NCBI RefSeq assembly: GCF_049933045.1
Contig: NZ_CP187926.1
Span: forward strand, 2,914,001 to 2,978,000
Reading direction: 5' to 3'
Length of the DNA: 64,000 nt
From: Pseudocolwellia sp049933045
GTDB taxonomy: Bacteria > Pseudomonadota > Gammaproteobacteria > Enterobacterales > Alteromonadaceae
Below, in pieces: positions 8,681 to 17,849 of the stretch. Position numbers and translations under genes: made by a program. Position 1 is the stretch's first letter. Each line of letters begins with the position of its first letter. The notes beneath the pieces are model-generated. The model did not search any database. It had not been told where the DNA came from and saw nothing but the letters and a program-made list of their open reading frames with translations.

Positions 8681-9871
8681 CTATTTGTTACTTGCTACTT
8701 TATTTGATGATTTACGGATCAACCAAGTACCCGCAAAAGCTGAAATTAATGAACCAACTAATACGCCTACTTTTACTTGGGTTTGGTAAGCGAGTCCTTG
8801 TTCTTCAAAAGCTAAAGAGCCAATAAACAAACTCATGGTGAACCCGACGCCACATAATAAACATACGCCGTATAGCTGGCTCCAAGATGCATCTTTAGGT
8901 AAATTACAAAGTTTTAACTTAACGGCAATATAACAAGCAGCAAAAATACCTAATTGTTTACCAATAAAAAGCCCACCAATAATACCGATAGATATAGAGG
9001 TGAATAACTCATCTACAGAAACATTAGTTAAACCAACACCTGCATTAGCAAAAGCAAACAGAGGTAACACAAAAAAAGCTATCCAAGGATGTAAACCGTG
9101 CTCTATTTGATAAGACATCGACTTATCATGTTCGCGTGCAATAGGTATGAACCAAGCCACAATGAAACCAGCTAAAGTTGCATGTACGCCTGATTTTAAT
9201 ACGGCAGCCCAAACGATAACCGACACTAAAATATAAGGTGTTTTATTTTCTAATTTCAAGCGATTAAAGATAAACAAAGTGGCTACGGCAATACTCGCTA
9301 TTACCAAAGAATTTGGTGCTAAATCTTGAGAATAGAAAATAGCAATAATGATAACGGCACCAATATCATCAATGATGGCTACCGATAATAAAAACAGCTT
9401 TAAACTCGGTGGTAGATGCTTACCAAATAAAATAAATATACCTAAAGCGAAAGCGATGTCGGTGGCTGAGGGTATTGCCCAGCCGTTCATTGCAATAGCG
9501 TCTTGGTAGTTAAAGCCAACATAAATTAATGCTGGAAAAATAATACCCGCTACCGCAGCTAGAAAAGGTAAAACAATTTGATCAGGTTTAGATAATTGTC
9601 CGTAAAAGAGTTCCCGTTTGATCTCTAACCCGACAACAAAAAAGAATACAGCCATTAAGCCATCATTTACCCAAAGCACTAATGGTTTACTGATAGCAAA
9701 ACTACCTAATGTAATACTGACTGGAAACTCTAAAAAATCATTGTAATTCGCACTAAACAAACTATTAGCCATGATCAATGCAAGCGCTGCAGAGAAAACT
9801 AAAATGATCCCTGAGCTCGCATCCGTTTTTATAAATTGTTTCCAATGTAGTATCAGTTTATTTTCCGACAT
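8681..9871 (-). CDS. nhaA: Na+/H+ antiporter NhaA
   Basis: Inner-membrane antiporter that expels Na+ in exchange for 2 H+, giving salt and alkaline pH tolerance. The key acidic residues are visible: D138 in PSATDIAFALG (like E. coli D133), and D168/D169 in AIIDDIGAV (like D163/D164, the ion-binding pair). The conserved FFFVVGLEIKREL stretch follows TM2. Length is 396 aa against 388 in E. coli, with about 12 membrane segments. It is divergent from nhaR across a 152-base gap, which fits control by NhaR. The gene is expected in a marine bacterium. Confidence 0.96.
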   Translation of the reverse strand: MSENKLILHWKQFIKTDASSGIILVFSAALALIMANSLFSANYNDFLEFPVSITLGSFAISKPLVLWVNDGLMAVFFFVVGLEIKRELFYGQLSKPDQIVLPFLAAVAGIIFPALIYVGFNYQDAIAMNGWAIPSATDIAFALGIFILFGKHLPPSLKLFLLSVAIIDDIGAVIIIAIFYSQDLAPNSLVIASIAVATLFIFNRLKLENKTPYILVSVIVWAAVLKSGVHATLAGFIVAWFIPIAREHDKSMSYQIEHGLHPWIAFFVLPLFAFANAGVGLTNVSVDELFTSISIGIIGGLFIGKQLGIFAACYIAVKLKLCNLPKDASWSQLYGVCLLCGVGFTMSLFIGSLAFEEQGLAYQTQVKVGVLVGSLISAFAGTWLIRKSSNKVASNK

Positions 9872-10023
9872 ATTCCCTCCTTTATGACTTGATACCTTAA
9901 GTTATAGTCAATTAACCTAAACAAAAAAAGTCGTATAAATTTGCGATATCATCAACAAAAAGTTGATAAGGAATGTTATTGTTTAAATATAAATAGGTAT
10001 GTCTTTTGTTTAAGGGAAAAACT

Positions 10024-10932
10024 ATGTCTAGGCTTAATTACCACCATTTGCAGTACTTTCAGGCGATTGCAATGCACGGCAGTATTGCTAAAGCGTCAAG
10101 AGTTATACATATCACGCCACAAACGCTAAGTGCGCAACTTAGCTTGCTTGAAGAGCAGTTAGGTTATGAGTTATTCGAGAGAAATGGTAAGCGACTGATT
10201 TTAAATGATATGGGTCGAATAACGTTGAGTTACGCACAAGAGATATTTAGTTTAGGTGATGAGCTATTACATTCATTAAAAAATCATTCAACAGACTTCA
10301 CTTATCGATTCTCGATTGGAGTTACCGATGTTATCGCTAAGGTATTCTCTTTTAATTTTTTAAAAGCCGTTTACACCATGGACGATTCTATAAAGCTAGT
10401 ATGTAAAGAAACCAATTTAGAGGTGCTACTCGGAGAACTAGCAATTAACAAATTAGATGCCGTACTAACGGATACTGCACTACCTACAGGTTCGCCTTTA
10501 AAAGCTTATAGCCATTTGGTGGGTAAATGTGGGTTTAGCTTTTTTGCCCATAAAGATATAGCTGATAAGTTGAGAGTAGATTTTCCACAATCATTAGATA
10601 ACACACCATTTTTCACTGCAGGTGAAGGTTCTAGTCAACGATTGAGTGTTTTATCTTGGTTTGATCAACTCAACATATCACCTGTGATCATAGGTGAATT
10701 TGATGACTCTGTATTAGCTAAATATTTTGGTAAGGCGGGTTATGGAACATTTTGTGCCCCGAGTATTATTGATGAACATGTTATTGAACAATTTGGTGTT
10801 GAACTCATAGGTAGAACAACTGAAATATCAGAGCAATACTATTTAATATCTCCTGAACGAAAAGTAAAACACCCTGCTGTTCAGCATATTCTTAAAGAAG
10901 GGAAAAAACTCTTCGAGCAGTCAATCAGCTAA
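10024..10932 (+). CDS. nhaR: LysR-type regulator NhaR
   Basis: Predicted activator of nhaA responding to Na+. The N-terminal winged helix-turn-helix (LNYHHLQYFQAIAMHGSIAK, then HITPQTLSAQLSLLEEQLG) closely follows E. coli NhaR. The effector domain keeps the NhaR-like phrases LAINKLDAVLTD and IGEFDDSVLAKYFG. The frame can be read from a TTG at 10006, but ATG 10024 has AAGGGA 7 bases upstream and gives the family N terminus. Length is 302 aa. It is transcribed away from nhaA, as expected for a regulator sharing a control region. Confidence 0.88.
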   Translation: MSRLNYHHLQYFQAIAMHGSIAKASRVIHITPQTLSAQLSLLEEQLGYELFERNGKRLILNDMGRITLSYAQEIFSLGDELLHSLKNHSTDFTYRFSIGVTDVIAKVFSFNFLKAVYTMDDSIKLVCKETNLEVLLGELAINKLDAVLTDTALPTGSPLKAYSHLVGKCGFSFFAHKDIADKLRVDFPQSLDNTPFFTAGEGSSQRLSVLSWFDQLNISPVIIGEFDDSVLAKYFGKAGYGTFCAPSIIDEHVIEQFGVELIGRTTEISEQYYLISPERKVKHPAVQHILKEGKKLFEQSIS

Positions 10933-11008
10933 TCCGGTTGTATTTTTTATCATAAAGGTCACTCTATAAAATTAACTTCATAATGTTATATTTTATAGCC
11001 TTAGTCTC

Positions 11009-11041
11009 ATAAAAAAGCCCCATAAAATAAGCTATGGGGCT
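11009..11041 (-). terminator. Terminator of the barrel-protein gene
   Basis: The 9-bp stem AGCCCCATA/TATGGGGCT lies 30 bases past the stop of the minus-strand gene. Read on the minus strand it is followed by TTTTTT (complement of 11011-11016). Confidence 0.85.
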
Positions 11042-11070
11042 AGGTTGGAAACAGTAATATTTAAATAAAG

Positions 11071-12165
11071 CTAAAACACAAAATTCAACATTAAGGTATA
11101 AAGCTTAGCTTCAGTATCTTGTGGTGATGGCGTTTCAACAAATGAGCCTCTTTGCCCACCAAAACTTTTAAAGTGCTGCCATTCAAGATTAAGTGAGACG
11201 TTATATAGTAAATCGTAGCGCATACCTACGACTAAGCTGCTACCCGATTTATCGGCAAATGTTGAAACACTGGTTTGCTTTGCTCTGTTTTCGCCATATT
11301 GCACATAAGGAACAAATTTATCTATTTTGTAAGCTACGCTCGCATACCAAGTTGAACGTAAGTTGGCTATCTGTCTTTCCGCAGTTAATAATAAAGCATC
11401 AAATTCATATTCTGCGCCTAAAGAAAATAGTTCGATATGATCATTAGGAAAGGATAATTCAAAGTACGGAGGAGCTCTTCTCGCATTTGTAAATTTGAAT
11501 GTCTGATCGAAATCTGCAGAAAAATAAGATAAGTTCCAACGATAGTATTCACCAGAAAGTGCCAAACTTATACCCGACATTTTATCTATGTCTAGCTCTA
11601 TATCTAATGTCTGAGTCGCATCTATTGTGTTAGTTTCCGATAATGAAATAAAAGGCGTAATAGATAATTGATACTCATCAAATAAAACAGTGTTCCAAAC
11701 AAGATTAACACCATTGTATGCTGTTATACCTAATATAGAATTATAAAGTTCTACAGGAGGTCTAGCATAGTTATAAGCATGCCCAACATAATAATATTCA
11801 GATGCTAAGAACACAGGAAGCCTTAAACGACCTGCTCTTATCTCTAACTCACCAATATTATAACCAACATAAGCCCATTCCAATTCAGGCTCGCTCCATT
11901 CATCTTGCGGGCGTTTAACTAATTGTGCTGACGCTTTAAAAGCATCATTATAATAATCGAGCTGAATACCAAATGTTGTATCACAATCCCGGCAAGTTTC
12001 ATCTGTAATTTTGCGGTTAATAATTAATGGGGTTGAGTTATCAGATTTGGTTAATGACGTAGAGCCAAAGCCACTTAATGACAGCTGTTCTGTTAACTCA
12101 ATCGTTGCCGCTGAATAAAAACTAGCACTTGATAGGAGTAATACCATGAGTTTTTTAAGCATCAT
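11071..12165 (-). CDS. Outer-membrane beta-barrel (porin-like) protein
   Basis: A 364-aa protein with a signal peptide (cut near YSAA-TI) and alternating aromatic/polar strands throughout. It ends in LYTLMLNFVF, a C-terminal aromatic beta signature for BAM insertion. Two close cysteines (CRDC, near residue 58) are unusual for a porin and may bind metal or form a disulfide. The start overlaps the stop of the PstS-like gene by 4 bases (ATGA), so they are translationally coupled. With the divergent hybrid kinase this looks like a three-part unit. Substrate unknown. Confidence 0.72.
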   Translation of the reverse strand: MMLKKLMVLLLSSASFYSAATIELTEQLSLSGFGSTSLTKSDNSTPLIINRKITDETCRDCDTTFGIQLDYYNDAFKASAQLVKRPQDEWSEPELEWAYVGYNIGELEIRAGRLRLPVFLASEYYYVGHAYNYARPPVELYNSILGITAYNGVNLVWNTVLFDEYQLSITPFISLSETNTIDATQTLDIELDIDKMSGISLALSGEYYRWNLSYFSADFDQTFKFTNARRAPPYFELSFPNDHIELFSLGAEYEFDALLLTAERQIANLRSTWYASVAYKIDKFVPYVQYGENRAKQTSVSTFADKSGSSLVVGMRYDLLYNVSLNLEWQHFKSFGGQRGSFVETPSPQDTEAKLYTLMLNFVF

Positions 12166-12680
12166 AGATCCTCCTTTTCTACAATATAAAGCACATTAGC
12201 ATCTTTAGGTATAACGCTAACAGGAGCGTAGCCGATACGAAAGCGCTTAGCTGATAACCAAAGGAGTAGAGCTTCCATTGAGTCTTGATTTATTTCTTTT
12301 GGCGGCCTAGCCTTTCCTGAAAAGGAGAGGCTTGCCCAATATGCATTCATTTGAGCTAAATCTTTACCTAGTAGCTCCTGATAAAATTCATTTCGTATAC
12401 TATTACTCTGTGGCCAGTCAGACAATTCCACTTTATTTCCTTGTAAATATTTTAATTTCCCACGAAATAACATTCGCACCTTACTTTTAGATAATTTATT
12501 AAAGTCTTCCGTTAATGTAAATACAGCCAATGCCTCGTTGGCCTGTGCTTGAGAGGTAATGATAAAACTAAACGGGATGCATATAAGGCAAAAAATAAAT
12601 AATGTATTAACAACACGTTTATTCTTTTTTATTAAATTTGAGTGATGTGACTGATGCGCCCTTGCTACCATTTTAACCAT
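12162..12680 (-). CDS. PstS-like small periplasmic substrate-binding protein
   Basis: A 172-aa protein with a hydrophobic export segment at residues 25-46 (cut near AQA-NE). The mature part reads like a truncated phosphate-ABC-transporter binding domain: VRMLFRGK, the phrase NSIRNEFYQELLGKD, WASLSFSGKARPPKE and a last lobe with RIGYAP. Normal PstS is about 320 aa, so this is a single-lobe short form; no pst transporter genes are nearby. Such stand-alone short proteins often lie next to a barrel gene and a hybrid kinase in Vibrio and Shewanella (recalled, not searched). I infer ligand sensing, not transport. Confidence 0.65.
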   Translation of the reverse strand: MVKMVARAHQSHHSNLIKKNKRVVNTLFIFCLICIPFSFIITSQAQANEALAVFTLTEDFNKLSKSKVRMLFRGKLKYLQGNKVELSDWPQSNSIRNEFYQELLGKDLAQMNAYWASLSFSGKARPPKEINQDSMEALLLWLSAKRFRIGYAPVSVIPKDANVLYIVEKEDL

Positions 12681-12978
12681 CTTACAGTTTAATGAATTAG
12701 TTATTATGATTATAGCCTAGACTATAGATAAAAATACTCAAGTAAACATTACATTAGAATTATTATTTATCAATTAAGAGGATAAAAATTGGTATGACAT
12801 AGTAATAATTGAATTAGTGTCCTAAAATAAAATAATCAAATTAGGAACAGTTATCTTTTTAGTGATGCTTTAAAGTAATACGTCGTTTATTAAAACGTCT
12901 TTAAGTTTAACAAAGCACATATTTGAAAAGTCGATCATAACCTAGTAAACCCTCGTGAATTAAGGAATGGAAACCTAA
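12681..12978. promoter_or_regulatory. Divergent control region between PstS-like gene and hybrid kinase
   Basis: A 298-base AT-rich region with no gene. It holds an imperfect inverted repeat, TCCTAA (12820-12825) and TTAGGA (12841-12846), extended by TGT/ACA on the outside with a one-base slip. This is a candidate operator for a regulator of the divergent pair. An AAGGAATGG Shine-Dalgarno lies at about 12962-12970 before the kinase. Confidence 0.35.
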
Positions 12979-15900
12979 ATGTTTTTTCGCCGTTTAAGAA
13001 ACAATTTAAGTATAAGAAAAAAAGTATGGGGGCTAGTACTGTTACCTGCCATCGTTATTATTGGGATTTCTAGCCGACAGGTTTTAGAAGTTAACGACCA
13101 ATTAACGAGCTTAGAAAAAGCAACTCATCTAGTTGATGTTATCAGCCAACTAAAAAACCTTAATAATGCGGCACATGAATTACATTTTTCAGATAGCAAT
13201 TCGTCTAATAAATTTACGCTTCAACAGAAAGTGTTATCTAAATTAGCGATAATTACAGATCAAAATACTGAAATATTTTCTGAATATGAAGTACAGCAAT
13301 ACCAACAACTTATCGAGCAATATAAAGAAGCTATCAACGCAATAGAAAATGCCGAAGATAAAGAAAGTAAACACGATGCAATTCAATGGCAAACAAGTGT
13401 ATATAAAGAACTTTTATTAACCATAGAAAAAACCCATTTCAAAGCCCCTATGGAAGTTGTGGATAGTAATTTACAAGCTTTACTCCAGCTAGAGTGGTTA
13501 TCTTTTTGGGTACAAGACGAAATTTGGCAAAGTGAAATAATTCTCGAATATGAACATAAAGACTTAACAGAATTGGTAAGAGACGAGATACGTGCCTTAA
13601 TTCAAAATCAGCAACTCTTTGTCGATAGATTTTTGGCAATAAATGCCGATAAATCTCAAACTAAATTATTACTTAGTGTATTTTCTAATATAGCTTTCGA
13701 ACAAAGTAATACTTTCCGAGAGCAGCTTCTTGATAATAATTTAATCACTCAAATAACACCTCAAGCACTTGAGCAAGGCACAGAAGCATTTTCTCAACGA
13801 CTATCGCTTTTCCAAAATGTAGCTAAGGCAATAAACGAACAACTACAACAAAACATCCAAAAATCAGTAAGTACCTTTGAGCAATATCGTATTATATTTT
13901 TCAGTATCACTGCCTTATCCATTTTATTATTACTCGTGTTTGGCAGTAAATTAGCAAAACATATTATTTCAAACTTGAATACCGTATTAGACTTCTTAGA
14001 TCATAAAGGCGATCACGAACGCGAACTAAAACTGCATATTGAAGGTAATGACGAACTCAGTAAGTTTGCTGTTGAAGTTGAACGACTCGCTATAGAACAT
14101 CAACAAAACCAAAGAGATTTAATTGCTAGTAAAAATGATGCTGTAGAAGCAAAAGAAATAGCGATTAAAGCCAGTAAAGCCAAAAGTAGCTTTCTTGCAA
14201 ATATGTCTCATGAAATTCGTACGCCACTTAACGGTGTTATTGGTATTTCGGAAATACTTGCTAGCACCAACCTGAGTGCAACTCAAAAAGATTATGTGGA
14301 TACAATAGAAATATCTTCTCAGCTTTTACTCAGTTTAATTAACGACATATTGGATTTCTCTAAAATAGAATCAGGCAAACTTCCGATTAGCGCATACTCT
14401 ACTTGTTTGCGTGAAAGTGTTTATGATATTGCCGCTATTGTTACGCCTAAAATTAAAGAAAAAGCAATTTCACTGCAAATAAATATAGACCAAAACTTAC
14501 CTTTAAGAGTAATGGCGGATGATCACCGTATAAGACAAGTATTAATGAATTTAATGTCTAACGCCGTTAAATTTACCGAAAAGGGCTGCATCACTATAAG
14601 CATAACATGTGAGAAAAAAGGCGATGACACCTCATGCTTATTTGAAGTAACCGATACAGGTATCGGTATCGATGAAGCGCAGAGAAAGAACATATTCGAA
14701 CCATTTTCTCAAGAAGATAACTCAACAACCAGACAGTTTGGCGGAACGGGTTTAGGCTTAGCCATTAGCACTCAACTTATTGAGCTTATGGGTGGCAAGC
14801 TTGCGTTAGATTCCGAAAAAGGTAAAGGCAGCCGTTTCTACTTTTCTCTACCCTTAGATGTTCCACAACAGAATATAGAAAAATATACCTTACTCGATGA
14901 AACTCAAATTATTCTTGTATGTGATGATTCAGTAATCACTAAAACCATGATGCAACAACTTGAATTTTTGGGCTTAACCATCACAGATTACAAGTTATCA
15001 CTTGAGAGTGTACCTAACCAAAGTGAAAGCACTTCACAAATCATTGTTTATGCGATTACTCCAAAACAATATGAATATCTTGATTTAGCCAAGCTACAGA
15101 TTTATAACCGAGGCAATAGCGCAGTATGTTTAGTTAGTCCGCTGAATGTTAAACCACTTGATTTTCAACAAAGTATTAGCGCCCTACTGACTTTCCCATT
15201 ATTAGGAAACCGACTCAAGAAAGCACTAGAGCGGAGCCATAAAAGGGTTATATCTCAACATAATGAAGAGTCTGATACAGAACAAGACACATCGATGGAT
15301 CATAGGATCCTATTAGTTGACGACAATAAAATAAATCAGAAAATAGCCTCTTTACACATCAAAGCTTTAGGCTATAAGTTCGATATAGCTAACGATGGTG
15401 AAGAAGCTGTAGAAATGTTTAAGTCTGGTGAATACGATCTTGTACTAATGGATTGCATGATGCCGATAAAAGACGGATTTACAGCAACTAAAGAGATTCG
15501 AGAATACGAAGCTAAAGAGAATAAAACTCGATCTATTATTATTGCTTTAACGGCCAGTGTTATTGAAGGTGATATTAAAAATTGTTTCTTAGCGGGTATG
15601 GATGATTACCTACCAAAACCATTCAAACCAGAAATGCTTAAGAGTCGTATTGTTAATGCCCTCTCAGTGAAAAATAAAAAAGAGAAGAAGTTAATTCAAG
15701 TAGAAGACAATAAAGAAAGCAAAGCACCAACTTCTGCAATAAAAGTATTAATTGTTGAAGATAATAGGATCAACCAAAAAGTAGCATCTTTAATCCTTAA
15801 ACAAAAAAACTATCAGTTTGTTTTGGCAAATGATGGACAAGAGGCTATTGATATTTACACGAAAGATCAGAGTTTCGATATTATTTTGATGGACTTAATG

Positions 15901-16119
15901 ATGCCGATAAAAGATGGCTTTGAAGCAAGTGAAGAAATAAGAAGCTACGAGAAGACTCATAACCTACCAGCTACCCCTATCATTGCAGTAACAGCAAGTG
16001 TTGTGAACGACGATATTGAACAATGCTTTAAAATAGGGATGAATGCTTTTATACCTAAGCCTATTCAGTCAGAAAAATTACATGATGAAATTAATAATTG
16101 TTTAAATACAAAAATCTAA
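12979..16119 (+). CDS. Hybrid sensor histidine kinase with multiple receiver domains
   Basis: An inner-membrane kinase of 1046 aa. TM1 is at residues 16-34, a long helical periplasmic sensor at 35-303 and TM2 at 304-322. A HAMP/coiled-coil linker follows. The HisKA domain has phospho-acceptor H411 in NMSHEIRTPLNG. The ATPase domain has its N box near 524, DTGIGI at 559-564 and GGTGLGL at 588-594. A receiver-like module at about 631-745 has lost its acceptor Asp (degenerate). Two intact receivers follow with D825 (LVLMDCMMP) and D972 (IILMDLMMP). No Hpt domain or DNA-binding output is present, so the phosphate must go to another protein. It is divergent from the PstS-like/barrel pair, which may supply its ligand signal. 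Confidence 0.88.
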   Translation: MFFRRLRNNLSIRKKVWGLVLLPAIVIIGISSRQVLEVNDQLTSLEKATHLVDVISQLKNLNNAAHELHFSDSNSSNKFTLQQKVLSKLAIITDQNTEIFSEYEVQQYQQLIEQYKEAINAIENAEDKESKHDAIQWQTSVYKELLLTIEKTHFKAPMEVVDSNLQALLQLEWLSFWVQDEIWQSEIILEYEHKDLTELVRDEIRALIQNQQLFVDRFLAINADKSQTKLLLSVFSNIAFEQSNTFREQLLDNNLITQITPQALEQGTEAFSQRLSLFQNVAKAINEQLQQNIQKSVSTFEQYRIIFFSITALSILLLLVFGSKLAKHIISNLNTVLDFLDHKGDHERELKLHIEGNDELSKFAVEVERLAIEHQQNQRDLIASKNDAVEAKEIAIKASKAKSSFLANMSHEIRTPLNGVIGISEILASTNLSATQKDYVDTIEISSQLLLSLINDILDFSKIESGKLPISAYSTCLRESVYDIAAIVTPKIKEKAISLQINIDQNLPLRVMADDHRIRQVLMNLMSNAVKFTEKGCITISITCEKKGDDTSCLFEVTDTGIGIDEAQRKNIFEPFSQEDNSTTRQFGGTGLGLAISTQLIELMGGKLALDSEKGKGSRFYFSLPLDVPQQNIEKYTLLDETQIILVCDDSVITKTMMQQLEFLGLTITDYKLSLESVPNQSESTSQIIVYAITPKQYEYLDLAKLQIYNRGNSAVCLVSPLNVKPLDFQQSISALLTFPLLGNRLKKALERSHKRVISQHNEESDTEQDTSMDHRILLVDDNKINQKIASLHIKALGYKFDIANDGEEAVEMFKSGEYDLVLMDCMMPIKDGFTATKEIREYEAKENKTRSIIIALTASVIEGDIKNCFLAGMDDYLPKPFKPEMLKSRIVNALSVKNKKEKKLIQVEDNKESKAPTSAIKVLIVEDNRINQKVASLILKQKNYQFVLANDGQEAIDIYTKDQSFDIILMDLMMPIKDGFEASEEIRSYEKTHNLPATPIIAVTASVVNDDIEQCFKIGMNAFIPKPIQSEKLHDEINNCLNTKI

Positions 16120-16155
16120 TAAAAAACTCCAGTACCTATTAACAAATGCTGGAGT
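16119..16155 (-). terminator. Terminator between hybrid kinase and DUF2007-like gene
   Basis: Stem ACTCCAG (16126-16132) / CTGGAGT (16149-16155). On the minus strand it is followed by TTTTTT, so it terminates the DUF2007-like gene; it may also stop the kinase transcript. Confidence 0.7.
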
Positions 16156-16192
16156 CATTTCCTCATGAGCTTAGTTGTCGTTGATTGAAAAG

Positions 16193-16498
16193 CTATGTAT
16201 TATCACTCTGACACTTCCAGCAAATTTCGAATGAGGGATCGTTCGATTCAGAACAATGCTCACACACCCAATCATCAGATTTAGTAATAGTTTGAGAGCT
16301 TATCGCTATTTCATTAGCAAGATCAAAGTCAGCGTCATCAAAAACCCAAACTTCTGGCCATGAGTCAAAAGCCGAAATTTCACCCACAGCCCCTTGAGCA
16401 AATTCATTTTTGATAAAAGTTCTGATGCCTTGTGCTTCAATAAGGTTTCTTACATTAGTCACAAGAAAATGATTTTCGTTGGCATAAACCATCTTCAT
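16193..16498 (-). CDS. DUF2007-like protein with C-terminal zinc ribbon
   Basis: A 101-aa cytoplasmic protein. The N-terminal 65 residues fit the DUF2007 signal-transducer-like fold (VYANENHFLVTNVRNLIEAQ, then WPEVWVFDDADFDLA). The C-terminal 25 residues form a zinc ribbon, CEHC and CWKC, separated by about ten residues. The start is either the ATG at 16498 or the next at 16492. An AAGAG motif lies upstream. It has its own terminator and faces away from nothing obvious. Function unknown; the DUF2007 fold resembles PII-like regulators. Confidence 0.75.
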   Translation of the reverse strand: MKMVYANENHFLVTNVRNLIEAQGIRTFIKNEFAQGAVGEISAFDSWPEVWVFDDADFDLANEIAISSQTITKSDDWVCEHCSESNDPSFEICWKCQSDNT

Positions 16499-16580
16499 AA
16501 TTTAAATACTCTTGGTTCAAATAAAAGCTTTCTGATAATTATGGAGAAATCAGACAATTCGCTTTGGTTGTTACTAAGGT

Positions 16581-17081
16581 TTACTTTAACGCTGCTAGTG
16601 CTGCATCATAGTTTGGCTCATCTGTTACTTCCGAAACAAGCTCACTATAAATCACCTTATGTTCTTCATCTAAAATTATAACAGCTCTTGCGTACAAACC
16701 ATCAAGAGGCCCACCAAACATTTTCACGCCATAAGATTCAGCTAAACTACCATGTCTATAATCTGATGTTGTTATCGCATTGTCGATATTCTCTGCTGCA
16801 CAAAAACGGCTAAAAGCGAAAGGTAAATCAAGAGATGAAAATAAAAGTACTGTATTTTCTAAACTAGACACCATGCCATTAAATTTTTTCAATTGTAATG
16901 CGCAAACAGGAGTATCAATACTAGGAAAAATATTAAAAATGACTCTTTTGCCTTTTAGATCAGCTAATGATATTTCAGACAGTTCTTTTGTCACTAATGA
17001 GAAGTCAGGTGCTGATTCGCCTATAGTAGGGAAAGCCCCTTTAGTTTGGATTTCAGTGCCTTTAAATGTAAGCGATGTCAT
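16581..17081 (-). CDS. tpx: Thiol peroxidase Tpx (atypical 2-Cys peroxiredoxin)
   Basis: Reduces hydrogen peroxide and lipid peroxides using thioredoxin. The peroxidatic cysteine is C60 in FPSIDTPVCALQ and the resolving cysteine is C94 in FSRFCAAE, the Tpx pattern. Length is 166 aa against 168 in E. coli. Typical end: VTDEPNYDAALAALK. It has a separate promoter region of about 280 bases shared with the divergent DoxX-like gene. The usual Tpx residue near the active site is kept (T57 and the P in position 53). Confidence 0.94.
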   Translation of the reverse strand: MTSLTFKGTEIQTKGAFPTIGESAPDFSLVTKELSEISLADLKGKRVIFNIFPSIDTPVCALQLKKFNGMVSSLENTVLLFSSLDLPFAFSRFCAAENIDNAITTSDYRHGSLAESYGVKMFGGPLDGLYARAVIILDEEHKVIYSELVSEVTDEPNYDAALAALK

Positions 17082-17362
17082 ATGATGCCTTTATAAATTA
17101 TCTAGTTAAAAGTAATACGAAAAAGTAACTTTTGATATTTACTATCTGTATTTTATTAGTAATTAACTAGACCTTGAGTTTAGACATTTCATTTCATCAT
17201 CTCGATAAAAGTGACTTTGCATATTAATAAATATTATTTATTAATGACGAAATATTATAAACAAATGTTATATATGAATGTATGTATACTAAATTTTCAT
17301 ACTGTCTATTCCGATTTCCTTATCGGAAAGATATACATTATTCAAAATTAATAGGGAAAGTT

Positions 17363-17761
17363 ATGTCAGATGAAATGAAAGTAAAAATATCTTTATTCGC
17401 GATGCGTGTAGGTGTCGCTATAGTTTTCTTAGCATGGACAATAGATAAAATTGTTAACTATTCTCATAATAGTGGAATGATAGCCCATTATTATAGTGTA
17501 ACGATCAATCAGCCTATATTAATGGCTGTTGGGATTGCAGAACTAATCGTTGTACTACTCTTTCTAGTCGGGAAGTTTAAAAATATCACCTACGCTATCG
17601 TGTTAATTGCACACTCAATAACAACCTTAGTTTCCGCATGGCGTTTGCTCCCACCTTATGAGATTCATCAATTACTATATTTTGGCTCTTTACCTATGCT
17701 GGGTGCTTGTATTGGGCTGTACTTAATGCGCGATAAAGATACTTTATTTACTTTACGTTAA
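17363..17761 (+). CDS. DoxX-like inner-membrane protein
   Basis: A 132-aa protein with four predicted membrane helices: RVGVAIVFLAWTIDKI, the ILMAVGIAELIVVLLFLVG segment, YAIVLIAHSITTLVSAW and the final MLGACIGLYLM. The AWTIDKI and SAWRLLPPYE placements fit the DoxX/DoxD-like family. The frame extends upstream to 17282, but ATG 17363 has AGGGAAAG before it and removes a non-conserved lead. Function unknown; DoxX proteins are linked to redox or sulfur stress. It is divergent from tpx, which suits a redox role by neighbourhood only. Confidence 0.7.
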   Translation: MSDEMKVKISLFAMRVGVAIVFLAWTIDKIVNYSHNSGMIAHYYSVTINQPILMAVGIAELIVVLLFLVGKFKNITYAIVLIAHSITTLVSAWRLLPPYEIHQLLYFGSLPMLGACIGLYLMRDKDTLFTLR

Positions 17762-17849
17762 TGTATAAATATTTTATAAAAATGATGAATAAAAAAATAG
17801 ATAGCATTTAGCTACCTATTTTTTGAGGTGTACTTGGGAGCACCTAATA

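Noticed and set aside
11193..11447. Plus-strand frame inside the barrel gene
   Set aside because: Shadow of the minus-strand gene; no family features and no start signals.
11071..12680. Phosphate transport operon
   Set aside because: No pstC, pstA, pstB or phoU genes are present, and the PstS-like protein is half the normal length.
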